From Saltatorellus ferox (GTDB lineage Bacteria > Planctomycetota > UBA1135 > GCA-002686595), in NCBI GenBank assembly GCA_007751475.1, contig CP036434.1, forward strand, positions 4,345,524-4,409,523: a stretch of 64,000 nucleotides of DNA, read 5' to 3'. The notes below the pieces were generated by a model. The model was not told the DNA's origin and did not search any database. It was given only the letters and a program-made list of their open reading frames with translations. Below, piece by piece: positions 44,133 to 54,580 of this stretch. Within the stretch, counting starts at the first letter, position 1. Each line of letters begins with the position of its first letter. The position numbers and the translations under genes are program-made.

Positions 44133-46510
44133 TGGCTGCCCGTGATATCCATGGCCCCGAGGCCCCCTGGAAAGAGTTCCAGGTCGTTGGCAAGAGCCAC
44201 CGCAAGATCGACGGCATGGCGAAGGCGACCGGCGAGGCCGTCTACGCCGACGACATCCAGCTTCCCGGCATGCTGCACGCGAAGACGCTGCGGAGCCCCC
44301 ACGCGCACGCCAAGATCGTGTCGATCGACACGTCGCGCGCGCTGGCGCTGAAGGGCGTACACGCGGTGATCACGGGGGCGGATCTGCCGATCAAGTACGG
44401 CGTGATCCCGTGGACGCCCGACGAGACGGCGCTCGCCACGGACCGCGTGCGCTTCATCGGCGACGAGGTCGCCGCCGTGGCAGCGATCGACGAGGACACC
44501 GCGAACGCGGCGCTGGAACTCATCGACGTCGAGTACGAGGTGCTGCACGCCTACTTCGATCCGCGCGAGGCGCTGGAACGCTCCGAGCCGACGATCCATG
44601 AGTCGCGGAAGAACAACAACGTCTCGAAGCACGTCGAGCTGGAGTTCGGCGATGTCGATGGCGCCGCCGAGACCGCGGACCTCGTGGTGAAAGGCGAGTA
44701 TCAGTTCCATGGTTCGACCCACGGAGCGATCGAGCCCCACTGCGCCGTCGCGAAGGTCTCGCCGGAGGGCGTGCTGACGCTGTGGTCCGCGACCCAGATC
44801 TCCCACTACGTCCACCGCGCGCTCGCGCGGGTTCTGGAGTGGGAGCCCCAGAAGATCCGCGTGATCCAGCCCTGCATCGGCGGAGCCTTCGGCGGCAAGT
44901 CGGACCCCTTCAGCCTGGAGTTCTGCGTGGCCAAGCTCGCAGAGATCACCGGACGCCCGGTGAAGATGCTCTGGACGCGCGAGGAGGTGTTCTACGCGCA
45001 CCGCGGGCGTCACCCGATGCAGCTCGCCTATCGCACGAGCGCCACGAAGGACGGCAAGATCACCGGCGTCGACGCGAAGATCCTGATCGATGGAGGGTCC
45101 TACAGCTCCTTCGGGCTCGTCACGACGTACTACTCGGGCCAGCTCCTCACGGGCCCCTACGACTTCCCGTCCTACCGCTTCAACTCGACGCGCGTCTTCA
45201 CGAACAAGCCGCCCTGCGGGCCCAAGCGCGGGCACGGCTCGGTCCAGCCGCGCTTTGCCTTCGAGTGCCAGCTCGACGAGGTCGCGGAGCAGCTCGGGAT
45301 CGATCCGATCGAGATCCGGCGCAAGAACTTCCACGGTGAGCACACTCAGACCGTGAACGGCCAGCGCATCACGTCGAGCGGCTACATGGAGTGCCTCGAC
45401 AAGGTCGAGCGCGGCTCCGCGTGGCGCGAGCGACACCGCCAGCTGCCGACGGGCCAGGGGCTCGGCGTCGCCGGCTCCATGTACATCTCGGGCACGAACT
45501 ACCCGATCTATCCGAACGAGATGCCCCAGGCGGGCATCCAGCTCAAGGCGGATCGCTCGGGGCTCGTGACGGTGTTCAGCGGCGCGAACGACATCGGTCA
45601 GGGCTCGAACTCGGTGGTGCGCTACATCGTGGCGGAGGAGCTCGGCATGGACCCGACGGACGTGCGCGTACTGGCCGCCGACTCAGATCTTTGCCCCGTG
45701 GACCTCGGCGCCTACTCCAGCCGCGTGACCTTCATGGTGGGCAACGCGGCGGTCGACGCGGCGCGCAAGCTGCGCGCGAAGCTCGTGGCCGCGGTGGCGG
45801 AGCACTGGGAGGTCGAGGAGAAACGCGTGCGCTTGATCATGGGCCGTGCGATCGACCTTGAGGATACCGAGAAGGTCCTCTCCACGCGTGAGGCCATCCA
45901 GCTCGCCGAGGCGAAATTCGATACGCTCGGCAGCACCGGCGCCTACAACACCCCCACCCTCGGCGGCGACTACCGCGGCGGAACGATCGGCGCGAGTCCC
46001 GCGTACTCGTTCACGGCGCACATCGTCGAGGCGCACGTGGACGAGGAGACCGGCCGCATCACGGTGCCGAAGGTGTGGTGCGCCCACGACTGCGGGCGCG
46101 CGCTCAACCCGCGCCTCGTGGCGGGCCAGATCGAGGGCTCCGTCTACATGGGCATCGCGGAGGCCCTGATGGAAGACCACAAGGTCAACCGCTTCGGGCT
46201 CCACTCGGGTCCCTCGCTGCTCGACTATCGGATGCCGACCGCCATCGATACGCCAGACATCGAGACCTACATCGTGGAGAGCGTGGACCCCGAGGGGCCG
46301 TACGGGGCGAAGGAAGCCGGGGAAGGCCCGCTGCACTCGGCGATCCCCGCGCTCGCCAACGCGATCCATGACGCCGTGGGCATCCGCCTGCGCGAGCTGC
46401 CGTTCACGCCGGCGAAGGTGCTGGCTGCCTTGGCCGAGAAGCGGATGAGCGAAGGTGCCGCCGCGGGCGGCGCGGCGGCGAAGGCCATGGCCAAGAAGGA
46501 GACCCACTGA
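44132..46510 (+). CDS. hcrA: Molybdenum hydroxylase large subunit, 4-hydroxybenzoyl-CoA reductase alpha-like
   Basis: A 792-residue molybdopterin-binding subunit. Family motifs: KATGEAVYADDIQLPGMLHAK near the front, IGGAFGGKSDPFSLEF, GANDIGQGSNSVVRYIVAEELG, AYSSRVTFMVGNAA and, at the end, YGAKEAGEGPLHSAIP with the catalytic glutamate. Mid-protein stretches follow the pattern of the Thauera HcrA subunit more than xanthine or CO dehydrogenase. It holds the Mo active site. Substrate (4-hydroxybenzoyl-CoA or another aromatic or CoA ester) is inferred through the FAD subunit. Starts at the TAATG overlap and ends in TGATG with the FAD-subunit gene. Confidence 0.88.
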
Positions 46511-47532
46511 TGCTACGTCTACCGAAGTTCCGGCTCGAGGAGCCGACCGACGTCGCGGGCGCCGTCGCGCTCATGTCCGAGCACGGCGAGGACGCGATGA
46601 TCGTCGCGGGCGGCACGGACCTCTACCCGAACATGAAGCACGGCCTCTTCGAACCGAAGGTCGTGGTCTCACTGGGTCGCATCGCGGAGATGCGGGGCAT
46701 CGAGGCGCTCGCCGATGGCGGGCTGCGCATCGGCGCCACGACGACCCTGGCGGAGATGGCCCAGAGCGCGCTCGTGCAAGAGCGCGCGCCTGCCCTCGCG
46801 CAGGCTGCTTCCCTGGTCGCAGGGCCTCAGCTTCGCACGATGGGCACGGCGGGCGGCAACGTGATGCTGGATACGCGCTGTCAGTGGTACAACCAGACGC
46901 ACTTCTGGCGGAAGTCCCTGGGCTACTGTCTGAAGAAGGACGGCACGGTCTGTCACGTGGTGGCGGGCGGGCGCAAGTGCGTCGCTGCCGCCTCGAACGA
47001 CACGGCGCCGACCCTGATGACGCTGAACGCGAGCGCGACGTTCGCGAACGACGAGGGTTCCCGTGACGTCAAGATCGACGAAATGTGGAAGGCGGACGGC
47101 ATCTGGAACAAGGAGCCGGGCCGCGGCGAGATCCTGACGAGCCTCCACATCCCCGCCCAGTCGAAGGGGCACCGCGGCGCCTACGGAAAGCTGCGCGACC
47201 GTGGCTCGATCGACTACCCCCTGTTCGGCTGCGCGGTGCGCCTGGACCTGGACAGCGAAGGCGTGGTCGAGGACGCGGACGTGGTGTGCGTGGCCCTGGT
47301 GGCCCGTCCACTGCGAATCAAGAAGGTCGCGGAAACCCTGCGCGGCAAGAAGGTCGGAACGGAGTCCTTCGCCGAGGCCGCGAAGGAAGCCGCGGACCTC
47401 GCGGACACCCAGGCCAAGCCCATGGACAACATCCCGGGCGAGTCCCTCTACCGCCGCCAGATGGTGCCCGTCTACGTCCGCCGAACCCTCCAAGCCGCCG
47501 CAGAAGGCAAGGGCCCGGTCCACCACGTCTAA
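46510..47532 (+). CDS. hcrB: FAD subunit with extra [4Fe-4S] loop, 4-hydroxybenzoyl-CoA reductase beta-like
   Basis: A 340-residue FAD-binding subunit. The FAD motif IVAGGTDLYPNM and the second one RTMGTAGGNVMLDT are present. Directly after them comes a loop with four cysteines, C124, C140, C148 and C157 (DTRC, LGYC, TVCHV, RKC). This loop binds an extra [4Fe-4S] cluster in 4-hydroxybenzoyl-CoA reductase and, as I recall the Thauera protein, the spacing is the same; it is absent from xanthine and CO dehydrogenases. It is the last gene of the operon and is followed by a palindromic repeat cluster that could also end transcription. Confidence 0.88.
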   Translation: MLRLPKFRLEEPTDVAGAVALMSEHGEDAMIVAGGTDLYPNMKHGLFEPKVVVSLGRIAEMRGIEALADGGLRIGATTTLAEMAQSALVQERAPALAQAASLVAGPQLRTMGTAGGNVMLDTRCQWYNQTHFWRKSLGYCLKKDGTVCHVVAGGRKCVAAASNDTAPTLMTLNASATFANDEGSRDVKIDEMWKADGIWNKEPGRGEILTSLHIPAQSKGHRGAYGKLRDRGSIDYPLFGCAVRLDLDSEGVVEDADVVCVALVARPLRIKKVAETLRGKKVGTESFAEAAKEAADLADTQAKPMDNIPGESLYRRQMVPVYVRRTLQAAAEGKGPVHHV

Positions 47533-47540
47533 CCCAAGCC

Positions 47541-47630
47541 GATACAGCCGCACCTGGTCCGTTTGTTCCGGTACAACTGCACCTGGTCCGTTTGTTCCGG
47601 TACAAACGGACCAGGTGCAGTTGTGTCGGC
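47541..47630. repeat. Cluster of palindromic repeat half-sites (copies 3-5)
   Basis: Three dyads at a 29-base period. A 27-base direct repeat occurs at 47550-47576 and 47579-47605. A perfect inverted repeat of 23-base arms lies at 47573-47595 and 47602-47624 with a 6-base spacer. Half-sites read ACAGCCGCACC, ACAACTGCACC and ACAAACGGACC, each facing GGTCCGTTTGT or GGTGCAGTTGT across one base. It is directly downstream of the hcr-like operon. Confidence 0.9.
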
Positions 47631-48043
47631 TAGAGACTTCCAGGCCACCGACGCCAACGTCCATCAATAGCCGCGGCCGCGAACTGGCCTTGACTCATGT
47701 GGCGTCCGGGCCGCGCTGTCTTTGACCCAAAGCCCTGCCTTCCTCTCCAAGCGTTGGTTCTCCAGCGAGAACTTGCCGGATCTGGGGTGGGATCGGTCCC
47801 GCCAAACTGGACGCCGCTGGTGAACGAGTTTGCAAAAAGACTTTGCGAACGCTCAAGAAATGGCGTTTTGCCAGACTTGCGAAGGGCGATCCTTCTCTAT
47901 CACTGAGTGCGGCCAGGCGCCCGATCGTCGAGCGTCCAGGTGCAACCCACCTATGTGCACTGCGTCGACCAAGCAGCCATCTCACTACGGTCGAGCCAAG
48001 GGTCGACCCGACCAGCCAGAAGAGAAGTCTACCGTTGCACGCC
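47631..48043. other. Lower-GC intergenic stretch
   Basis: About 410 bases between the repeat cluster and the sensor-kinase start. The base composition is visibly less GC-rich than either side, and the short frames here do not look like proteins. It may hold the promoter of the kinase gene, but no site was clear enough to call. Confidence 0.5.
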
Positions 48044-51000
48044 ATGAGGAAGGAATTGAGCAGCGTCGACGGCACCTGCGGTAGAGTCCGAGCGTGCCAC
48101 TGGCGAGGGCGTTTTTCCGCGCTCCTTCTTCTGTTCCTGATCGCAGGATCTGCAGGTGCACAGGAATTGTCCAGACCTGGCCCAACGCGAACGACTCTGT
48201 CGATCAGCGATGGATGTCCAACCACGACGATCGCTGCGCTTTGCTATGACGCCAGGGGATTTCTCATGGTCGGGACGACTGGCGGGCTGGCGCGTTTCGA
48301 CGGCGCCCGCTTCGAGACCTTCCTCGCGGCCGATTATCCAGGATTGGAAGGCGACAGAATTCTGGCGCTCGATTGCGACTCCGCTGGCCGAATCTGGATC
48401 GGGCCCTATCTGGGGGCAGCTTGCATCTATGAGGAGGGACAATTTCATCCTGTCTGCGATGCCAAGGTCCTTCACTCAGTCAGGCAGTTCCATCGTTCCG
48501 CGGATGGCGCGACGTGGCTAGTGGGAGATCGACTGGGACGCATCCGGGACGACTCGCTCCTGGTCTTTGACGAGTCGCACGGCCTGAGCGCGTCCCTCGT
48601 TCATCGCATCGTGGAGGATCCGAATGGGACGATCTGGGCCGCCTCCGACCAGGGGGTCTATCGCCTTGACGACGCCGTCTTCGAGCGAGTCGACGAGCGA
48701 CCCTCCCACTGGGTAATGACTGACTTCGATGGGTTCGTGTGGTCCCAAACGCATTCGGGCGATTTAGTTCCTCTCAACGGCCCCACCGTGGAGCCCATGG
48801 CGCTCGCCGAGGCCAGGATTCGAGGCGAATGCGAGCACGGTGAGTCCCGCCGACTTCTCGCCACGAGCCAAGGGATCTACGTGCTGACGCGGAAGCACGA
48901 TGGGAGCACGGGATTTCAGATCCGTCTTTCCAAGTCTGCCGAGGAGATGAAGGGACTTCGTCGGTCGGTCAGCTGCCTTCTGTCAGGTCCGGGCCATGAC
49001 CTCTGGATCGGGACAGAGCTCGACGGCCTGAAATACCTGGAGAGCCGCTACGTGGAACTATTGCCCCTCACCGAGGAGTTCCCCCGCTCCCCCGTATTCC
49101 ACATTCATCCGTTGCCCGGACACCGTGCCCTCGTGAGTGGCGGAGATTTCGGGTTCGCCTTCATCCTGGACGAACGTGCAGAGCGGATCCCCGTGGAGGT
49201 CCTCGATCCTGATGACTTTCACTCCCTGGGCGCAGCTTCCACACCAGCAGGGACGTGGCTCGTGACGCGGGGTGGGCTGGCGAAGCTAGAAGGACTAAGG
49301 GTCGTCCCGGATCGACGCTGGCGTGGCCAAGCCCACTCGATCGCCGCGACGCAGGATGGCTCGATCTGGCTCGAGATCGAGGGGCACCTCCAGCAAGTCG
49401 TGCCCCCGGACGGATCCAGTGGAGACTCGAAGAGCTTCGCCCTTCCCCCCTGGGGCGTTCAGGCGATGTGCGCCGTCCGTGGCTCACTGATCATCGCAAG
49501 TCGAGGACAGCTGATGAGGCTTGACCAGTCCTCGGGGCATTGGGACCTCCTCGTCGACGTAGGGCACACCGGAATCCGTCAGCTCCGGCCTGGCCCGGGC
49601 GGGGAGATCTGGATCAGCACCTACGGGCAGGGGCTGTGCCGACTGGATTCGAAGGGGCGCCTGGATCAATGGTCTCGTGCAGCAGGTCTTCCTGACCCGT
49701 TCCTCGCGTGGATCGCCCCTCTCGACGAGAGCGGGGACCTCTGGGTGAACTCCAATAGCGGCGTCATCCGCGTTTCGATCGCCAGCCTCGATGCCCAAGC
49801 AGCCGGTCAAGTCGCCACTATTGAGGCGCAGTCCTTCCGCACGCCAGAGTGCAATGGAGTGCTGGGGGCAGCGCTCGGAAGCGACGCAATGGCTCTGCCG
49901 ACTCTGGAGGGCCTCGCTATCTTCAGGCGCTCAGCGGTTCCGCCGCCAAGTGCCGCACCGCGGGTGCTGATTCGGGGCCCTCACGTCGACGGCGTGCCGG
50001 TCGACGAGAAGGGTCGCTACCATGGCCGCGTGAACCTGAGGTATGAGTTCACCGCTCCTATCTACCCGACGTCGGAACGCTCCTCGTTCCAGTACCGGAT
50101 GGTGGAGTTCCACGAGCCATGGCAAGAGGCCGGCGCGGCGAGGGAGGTGCGCTTTGCCAGCCTTCCGAGCCGTACCTATACGCTGGAGGTAAGAGCCCGA
50201 ACCCCCGCGAGCCACTGGTCGCTGCCGGTGCGGTCGATGACTCTCGAGGTCTCACCCTATTGGCATGAACGCCTCTGGACCCGCTGGATGCTCGCGGGCC
50301 TCGGATTGTTCGCGATACACCGCGTGTTCAGCCGTCGAACCCGCAAGCTCAGAAGTCGAAACCACGCACTCACCGTCGAGATGGAGCAGCGCAAGGCCGC
50401 GGAAGCGCGCCTCGCTTCTAGCGAAAGTCGCTTTCGTCGCCTCTTCCATACTGCGCCCTCGGCGATCATCTCATGGACTCCGTCGGGCACCTTGCTCGAC
50501 AGGAACGAGCGCGCGGATCAGCTCTTTGCGTGGGGGCCATCCGATGTCCTTGACGTCCGCCCCGCAGAACTCTTCGAGGACCCGGAATTGGGGAGGGATA
50601 CCATGCACCGGGCCTTTGTTTCGAGTGAAGACCTCTCCGTTGTCGCCATGACCAAGGTAGGCGACTTCCAGACGAAGCGCTGCAGGTGGCAGTTCGCCTC
50701 GACACGCTCGGAGTCTGGCGAGGTGACGTCCATCATCGCGATGATCAGCGACCTTTCCAGGCGCGATCGGGACGCCAGGACTCTGACAGAACTCCGAGAG
50801 AGCCTCGCTCGAGCGGAGGAGTCAGAGCGCAGCCGAATCGCGCGTGAACTCCACGACGACCTGTCTCAGCGATTGGCGGCTCTCTCGATCGAAGCGCATT
50901 TGCTCGATCGCAGAAATGACGCAGAGGACCATGAGTTCAGTCTTTCCGTCGGCTCGTTCCAGAGTGAGATCGATAGCGTTGCCACTCACCTCCACACCCT

Positions 51001-51463
51001 CTCCCGTCAGCTTCATCCGACCATCGTCGACGACCTTGGGCTCGTGGCGGCGCTCCGCTCGGAATGCTCCCGTCGAAACAACACGAACAGCGCCCGGGTC
51101 ACCATGACTGTGAGCAACGACGTCGATACAGGGCCTCGGGAGACGGCCCTCGGCCTTTTTCGAATTGGCCAAGAGGCGATTCGCAATGCGGCACGCCACT
51201 CGGGAGCCAACGTGATCGATGTGAATCTCGAAGCGGTTGACGACTGGCTGGAGCTGTCCATCAGCGACGATGGCAGCGGCTTTGACGCAGACGAGTCAAG
51301 AAGTCTGAGCGGGATCGGACTCAAGAGCATGCGCGAACGCGCTCGTCTAGCGGGCGGGGAGCTATCCCTGCACTCTAACCCCGGTGGAGGAACGTGCGTC
51401 CGTGCCCGGGTACCGCGGAATGCAGATGCCCTTCGTCGGGCGTTGGCACTGCGGGAGGGCTGA
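48044..51463 (+). CDS. Large one-piece sensor histidine kinase (beta-propeller, Y_Y_Y, PAS, HisKA_3)
   Basis: A 1139-residue sensor from the ATG at 48044. A signal peptide or first helix (about 24-38, SALLLLFLIAGSAGAQ) leads to a periplasmic region of about 700 residues, made of two-component-regulator propeller repeats (for example GRIWIG, GTIWAAS, HDLWIG, GEIWIS) and an Ig-like Y_Y_Y domain near 665-740. One transmembrane helix (about 746-765) and a PAS domain follow. The kinase core has ELHDDLSQRL with His937 and an ATPase domain with IGQEAIRNAARHSGA and DDGSGFD. It ends there, with no receiver or DNA-binding domain. No response regulator is adjacent. Codon use is less GC-rich than neighbours. 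Confidence 0.86.
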   Translation: MRKELSSVDGTCGRVRACHWRGRFSALLLLFLIAGSAGAQELSRPGPTRTTLSISDGCPTTTIAALCYDARGFLMVGTTGGLARFDGARFETFLAADYPGLEGDRILALDCDSAGRIWIGPYLGAACIYEEGQFHPVCDAKVLHSVRQFHRSADGATWLVGDRLGRIRDDSLLVFDESHGLSASLVHRIVEDPNGTIWAASDQGVYRLDDAVFERVDERPSHWVMTDFDGFVWSQTHSGDLVPLNGPTVEPMALAEARIRGECEHGESRRLLATSQGIYVLTRKHDGSTGFQIRLSKSAEEMKGLRRSVSCLLSGPGHDLWIGTELDGLKYLESRYVELLPLTEEFPRSPVFHIHPLPGHRALVSGGDFGFAFILDERAERIPVEVLDPDDFHSLGAASTPAGTWLVTRGGLAKLEGLRVVPDRRWRGQAHSIAATQDGSIWLEIEGHLQQVVPPDGSSGDSKSFALPPWGVQAMCAVRGSLIIASRGQLMRLDQSSGHWDLLVDVGHTGIRQLRPGPGGEIWISTYGQGLCRLDSKGRLDQWSRAAGLPDPFLAWIAPLDESGDLWVNSNSGVIRVSIASLDAQAAGQVATIEAQSFRTPECNGVLGAALGSDAMALPTLEGLAIFRRSAVPPPSAAPRVLIRGPHVDGVPVDEKGRYHGRVNLRYEFTAPIYPTSERSSFQYRMVEFHEPWQEAGAAREVRFASLPSRTYTLEVRARTPASHWSLPVRSMTLEVSPYWHERLWTRWMLAGLGLFAIHRVFSRRTRKLRSRNHALTVEMEQRKAAEARLASSESRFRRLFHTAPSAIISWTPSGTLLDRNERADQLFAWGPSDVLDVRPAELFEDPELGRDTMHRAFVSSEDLSVVAMTKVGDFQTKRCRWQFASTRSESGEVTSIIAMISDLSRRDRDARTLTELRESLARAEESERSRIARELHDDLSQRLAALSIEAHLLDRRNDAEDHEFSLSVGSFQSEIDSVATHLHTLSRQLHPTIVDDLGLVAALRSECSRRNNTNSARVTMTVSNDVDTGPRETALGLFRIGQEAIRNAARHSGANVIDVNLEAVDDWLELSISDDGSGFDADESRSLSGIGLKSMRERARLAGGELSLHSNPGGGTCVRARVPRNADALRRALALREG

Positions 51464-51719
51464 CCTACGGTCGCGAGTTGGGCGAACGGACCGCCGATCG
51501 CTCCCCGATCGACCCGTAGCCTCGATGCGTCACGATCGGGGTCGTGTGCGCTGCGAGAGAGCGCCGAGATTCCGCTGCTCCAGATTCATTTTGCAGGAAT
51601 GGAGATCGAGAAGGTCCCCCCTGTGACCACGCCGCCGCTGAAAACTAGCTATCCGCCGCCCTCCTCGCCAAGACGCTCTTTCCGAACCCCCAACGCTCGG
51701 CTCCCCCATCCACACTGCC

Positions 51720-54401
51720 ATGCTCGTCGTCTCCGTCACCCTTCTCGCCGCCCTCTCGCAGTCCCCCTGGGGAGAACCCGACCCCCTCGATGGCCGTGTG
51801 AGCACGGTCAGGTACCTCGACGCCGCCGACCTCGACGGCGACGGTCGAGAGGATGTCGTCATGACGGCCGTGAATCCCTTGCGGCTGGCCGCCGCGCGCG
51901 GGCTCGGTGGCGCGGAGTTTGCGCTCCCCCACGTACACGCCATTGCCCGGGAGACGACGCGGGTCGATAGCAGCTTCCAGGGACAGGTTCGCAGGATCCT
52001 CCAGGACCTTAACGGCGACGGCGCGCTCGATCTCTTCGTGTCCTACGGCTACGGACTCGCCAGCGGGCCGGCCGAGTTCTGGTGGTGCGCGGGCGACGGA
52101 CAGGGCGGCTTCGGTGAGTTCGAGTACCTCGCCACCGTCCCCACCGTGGTGCTCGCCGTGGACGCCGCGGACCTCGACGGCGACGGTCTCCCTGAGATCG
52201 TGGTCGCCGGGTTCGACGGCGGCCATCTCGTCTACCTCGACGGCACCACCAGCGGTCCCGGTACCACGCTGAATCAGCTCATCGCCGGCGCGCCTGGCGG
52301 CCCCATCGTGGCCGCCGAGGACTTCGACGGCGACGGCTTCGTGGACCTTTTCGTCCGGATCGAGCCCGGCGGGACGGCGACCCCCGGGACCCAGATCCTC
52401 TTCGGCAACGGAGCCCTGCCTTTCACCCAGGCCGCCTCGGTCCCGCTCAGCTTCCAGGCGCAGAGCGTCATCGTTCGTGACCTCGACCTCGATGGAGACC
52501 TCGACCTCGTGGCGAACGGTGGCAACGGCGCGGCGACGGGGACCCTGGAGAACCTCGGCTCCCGAGCGTTCGGCCCTCTCCGCTGGTTCACCGGCAACAT
52601 CCTCGGCGGCGCCCACCAGCTGGTGGATCTCGACGGCGACGGCTTGCTCGACATCCTCAGCCCGCTCTCCGCGACCGGCTATCGTGAGTCGCGCAACCTC
52701 GGCGGTATGAACTTCGGCGTCCCCATCCAGGTGAACAGCTTCCGGACGGCCGCGAGCGTGGCCTTCGACTTCACGGGCGACGGCATCGTCGACGTCGTGG
52801 GCCATGAGTCGTTCGAGCCCGACGATCGCCAGCTCCTGCGCGTCTTCGAGGGACGAGTCCCGGCCGCAGGCCCCTACGGAATGGTCGAACGGGGCATCGT
52901 CGGCGAGGCCTTCGCGGACACCTCCCTTCAGCCCATCGAAGCGAATAGCGATGGCGCCGCCGACCTCCTCGTCACGCACCGCGAGGATGGACGCGTGGCC
53001 TGGAAGCCCGCCCTCGGGAACGGCAACTACGGCCCCGAACAGGACCTCGTCTCCGTGGGTGCGAACGGCCCCGCTCCGGTGGCTGGTGACTTCAACGGGG
53101 ATGGTCGGGATGATGTCGTCTTCTATTCGCCGACGGCCTCCGCTCTCAGGGCGCGGTACGGGGACGGCGCGGGAGGGTTTGGTCCGGAGGCCACCCTGCT
53201 CCCGACCTTCTTGCCTCCCACTGAGCTGCTGGCCGCCGACCTGGACGCGGACGGACGGCTGGACCTCGTCTGGTCCGTGATGTCCGGAACCTTCACCAGC
53301 CTCTTCTACTCTTTCGGCACGCCGCAGGGCGGGCAGAGCGTGCTCCAGCAGGTCCCTGGAAGCCTGGCCGCCTCCCAGGGCGTTCGCGCGGCCGACGTGA
53401 ACGGCGACGGCCTCATGGATCTCGTGCTCACCTACGATCGCCGGATCGCCATCGCCGAACTCCGCCCGTTCGGCGCGAGCTTCACCTACCTGCCGCCCTT
53501 CGACGTGGTGACGCTCTCGCGCCCGTTCGAGTCCGCGGCGGTGCCAGGCGACATCGATGGCGACGGCCGGCAGGATCTCGTCTACGCGGACGACGCCCAT
53601 GAGCAGGGCTGGTCGCGGGGACTTGGCAGCCTCGGCTTCGCGCCCGCCGCCACGCTCGTTCCGGAGAAGGTAGCGGGCCCGGCCGACGTGCGTGACGTGG
53701 ACGGCGACGGCGACCTCGATCTCGTGACGACGCGGCTCATCGGATCGAATGATCGTCCGCTGCTGCCGAGCTGGTCCGAGAACCTCGGCGGCGCTCAGTT
53801 CACACCGTTCTTCGATGCGGTCGAAGACCCGCTCGAAGTCCGTGCCCAGGACTTCACGCTCCTCGACAGCGACGGGGACGGCGACCTCGACCTGATCGTC
53901 CAGGTGGAGACCCCCTTCAGCTCGGGTTACCGCTCCCTGTACGTCTCGTTGAACGAGACGATCGGCGCGCTAGGCAGCCAGGTGTGCTCTCCGGTGATCC
54001 CGAACTCGAGCGGCGCGATCGGGCTCTTGGAAGTCGAAGGCTCGACGGATCTTGCCCTGAACACGCTTCGCCTGCGCTCCAGCCAGCTCCCGGCCCAGGC
54101 CTTCGGCCTGTTCCTTTGCAGCCGCACCTCGACGAGCCACCAGACCGTACCCGGCTCGGTGGGAACGCTGTGCCTCGGCAACCCGGTCGGCCGCTTCGAC
54201 CTGGCTTCGGAGATCCAGCAGTCCGGAGGGAGCGGCACGTTCGTCCTGAACGTCGATGTCACGTCGATCCCCACGCCGAACCTCGGCCGGATCGCCATCC
54301 AGCCGGGCGACACGTGGACCTTCCAGGCGTGGCACCGGGACGCCGCGACGGGCGGCGGAACGGTCTCGAACTTCACCCAGGCGGTGCGGATCGACTTCTG
54401 A
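51720..54401 (+). CDS. Exported FG-GAP/VCBS repeat protein with shared C-terminal domain
   Basis: An 893-residue protein from the ATG at 51720. The first 15 residues are hydrophobic (short signal peptide). The body is a beta-propeller of FG-GAP/VCBS repeats with calcium-binding loops such as DLDGDGRED, DLNGDGALD, DFDGDGFVD and DVDGDGDLD. The last 135 residues match the end of the BNR protein at 41380-43278 (LCLGNPVGRF, IQPGDTWTFQAWHRD, SNFTQAVRIDF). Likely a cell-surface or secreted protein. Its stop is followed by palindromic repeat copy 6. Confidence 0.85.
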   Translation: MLVVSVTLLAALSQSPWGEPDPLDGRVSTVRYLDAADLDGDGREDVVMTAVNPLRLAAARGLGGAEFALPHVHAIARETTRVDSSFQGQVRRILQDLNGDGALDLFVSYGYGLASGPAEFWWCAGDGQGGFGEFEYLATVPTVVLAVDAADLDGDGLPEIVVAGFDGGHLVYLDGTTSGPGTTLNQLIAGAPGGPIVAAEDFDGDGFVDLFVRIEPGGTATPGTQILFGNGALPFTQAASVPLSFQAQSVIVRDLDLDGDLDLVANGGNGAATGTLENLGSRAFGPLRWFTGNILGGAHQLVDLDGDGLLDILSPLSATGYRESRNLGGMNFGVPIQVNSFRTAASVAFDFTGDGIVDVVGHESFEPDDRQLLRVFEGRVPAAGPYGMVERGIVGEAFADTSLQPIEANSDGAADLLVTHREDGRVAWKPALGNGNYGPEQDLVSVGANGPAPVAGDFNGDGRDDVVFYSPTASALRARYGDGAGGFGPEATLLPTFLPPTELLAADLDADGRLDLVWSVMSGTFTSLFYSFGTPQGGQSVLQQVPGSLAASQGVRAADVNGDGLMDLVLTYDRRIAIAELRPFGASFTYLPPFDVVTLSRPFESAAVPGDIDGDGRQDLVYADDAHEQGWSRGLGSLGFAPAATLVPEKVAGPADVRDVDGDGDLDLVTTRLIGSNDRPLLPSWSENLGGAQFTPFFDAVEDPLEVRAQDFTLLDSDGDGDLDLIVQVETPFSSGYRSLYVSLNETIGALGSQVCSPVIPNSSGAIGLLEVEGSTDLALNTLRLRSSQLPAQAFGLFLCSRTSTSHQTVPGSVGTLCLGNPVGRFDLASEIQQSGGSGTFVLNVDVTSIPTPNLGRIAIQPGDTWTFQAWHRDAATGGGTVSNFTQAVRIDF

Positions 54402-54453
54402 ACGAAGATCGGGCCGAGCTTTCACCGTCCAGGAATTGGCGTCATTCCGGTGG

Positions 54454-54500
54454 ATCTGAACCGACACAAACGGACCTGGTCCGTTTGTGTCGGTTCAGAT
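54454..54500. repeat. Palindromic repeat, copy 6 (perfect, 47 bases)
   Basis: Perfect inverted repeat of 23-base arms around a single T. Core is the same as copy 1. It lies between the convergent FG-GAP and DUF1028 genes and could serve as a terminator. Confidence 0.93.
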
Positions 54501-54580
54501 TCGCCGGGGTGACGCTGGCTTACAGGAGACGTCGAAGCGGTAGAGCCCACGCCTCGGCGCGGTCGCGTCCCGGGCCCGGA

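Noticed and set aside
47697..47906. 69-codon frame before the large sensor kinase
   Set aside because: Looked at as a possible gene relic in the low-GC stretch, but no recognisable motif and no ribosome site.
47841..48043. In-frame N-terminal extension of the large sensor kinase (from 47843)
   Set aside because: The extension precedes the signal peptide and is basic and non-conserved-looking; the ATG at 48044 places the signal peptide near the N-terminus.
51645..53600. 651-codon open frame on the minus strand opposite the FG-GAP gene
   Set aside because: Composition is a shadow of DGDG-type repeats on the other strand; no family motif.
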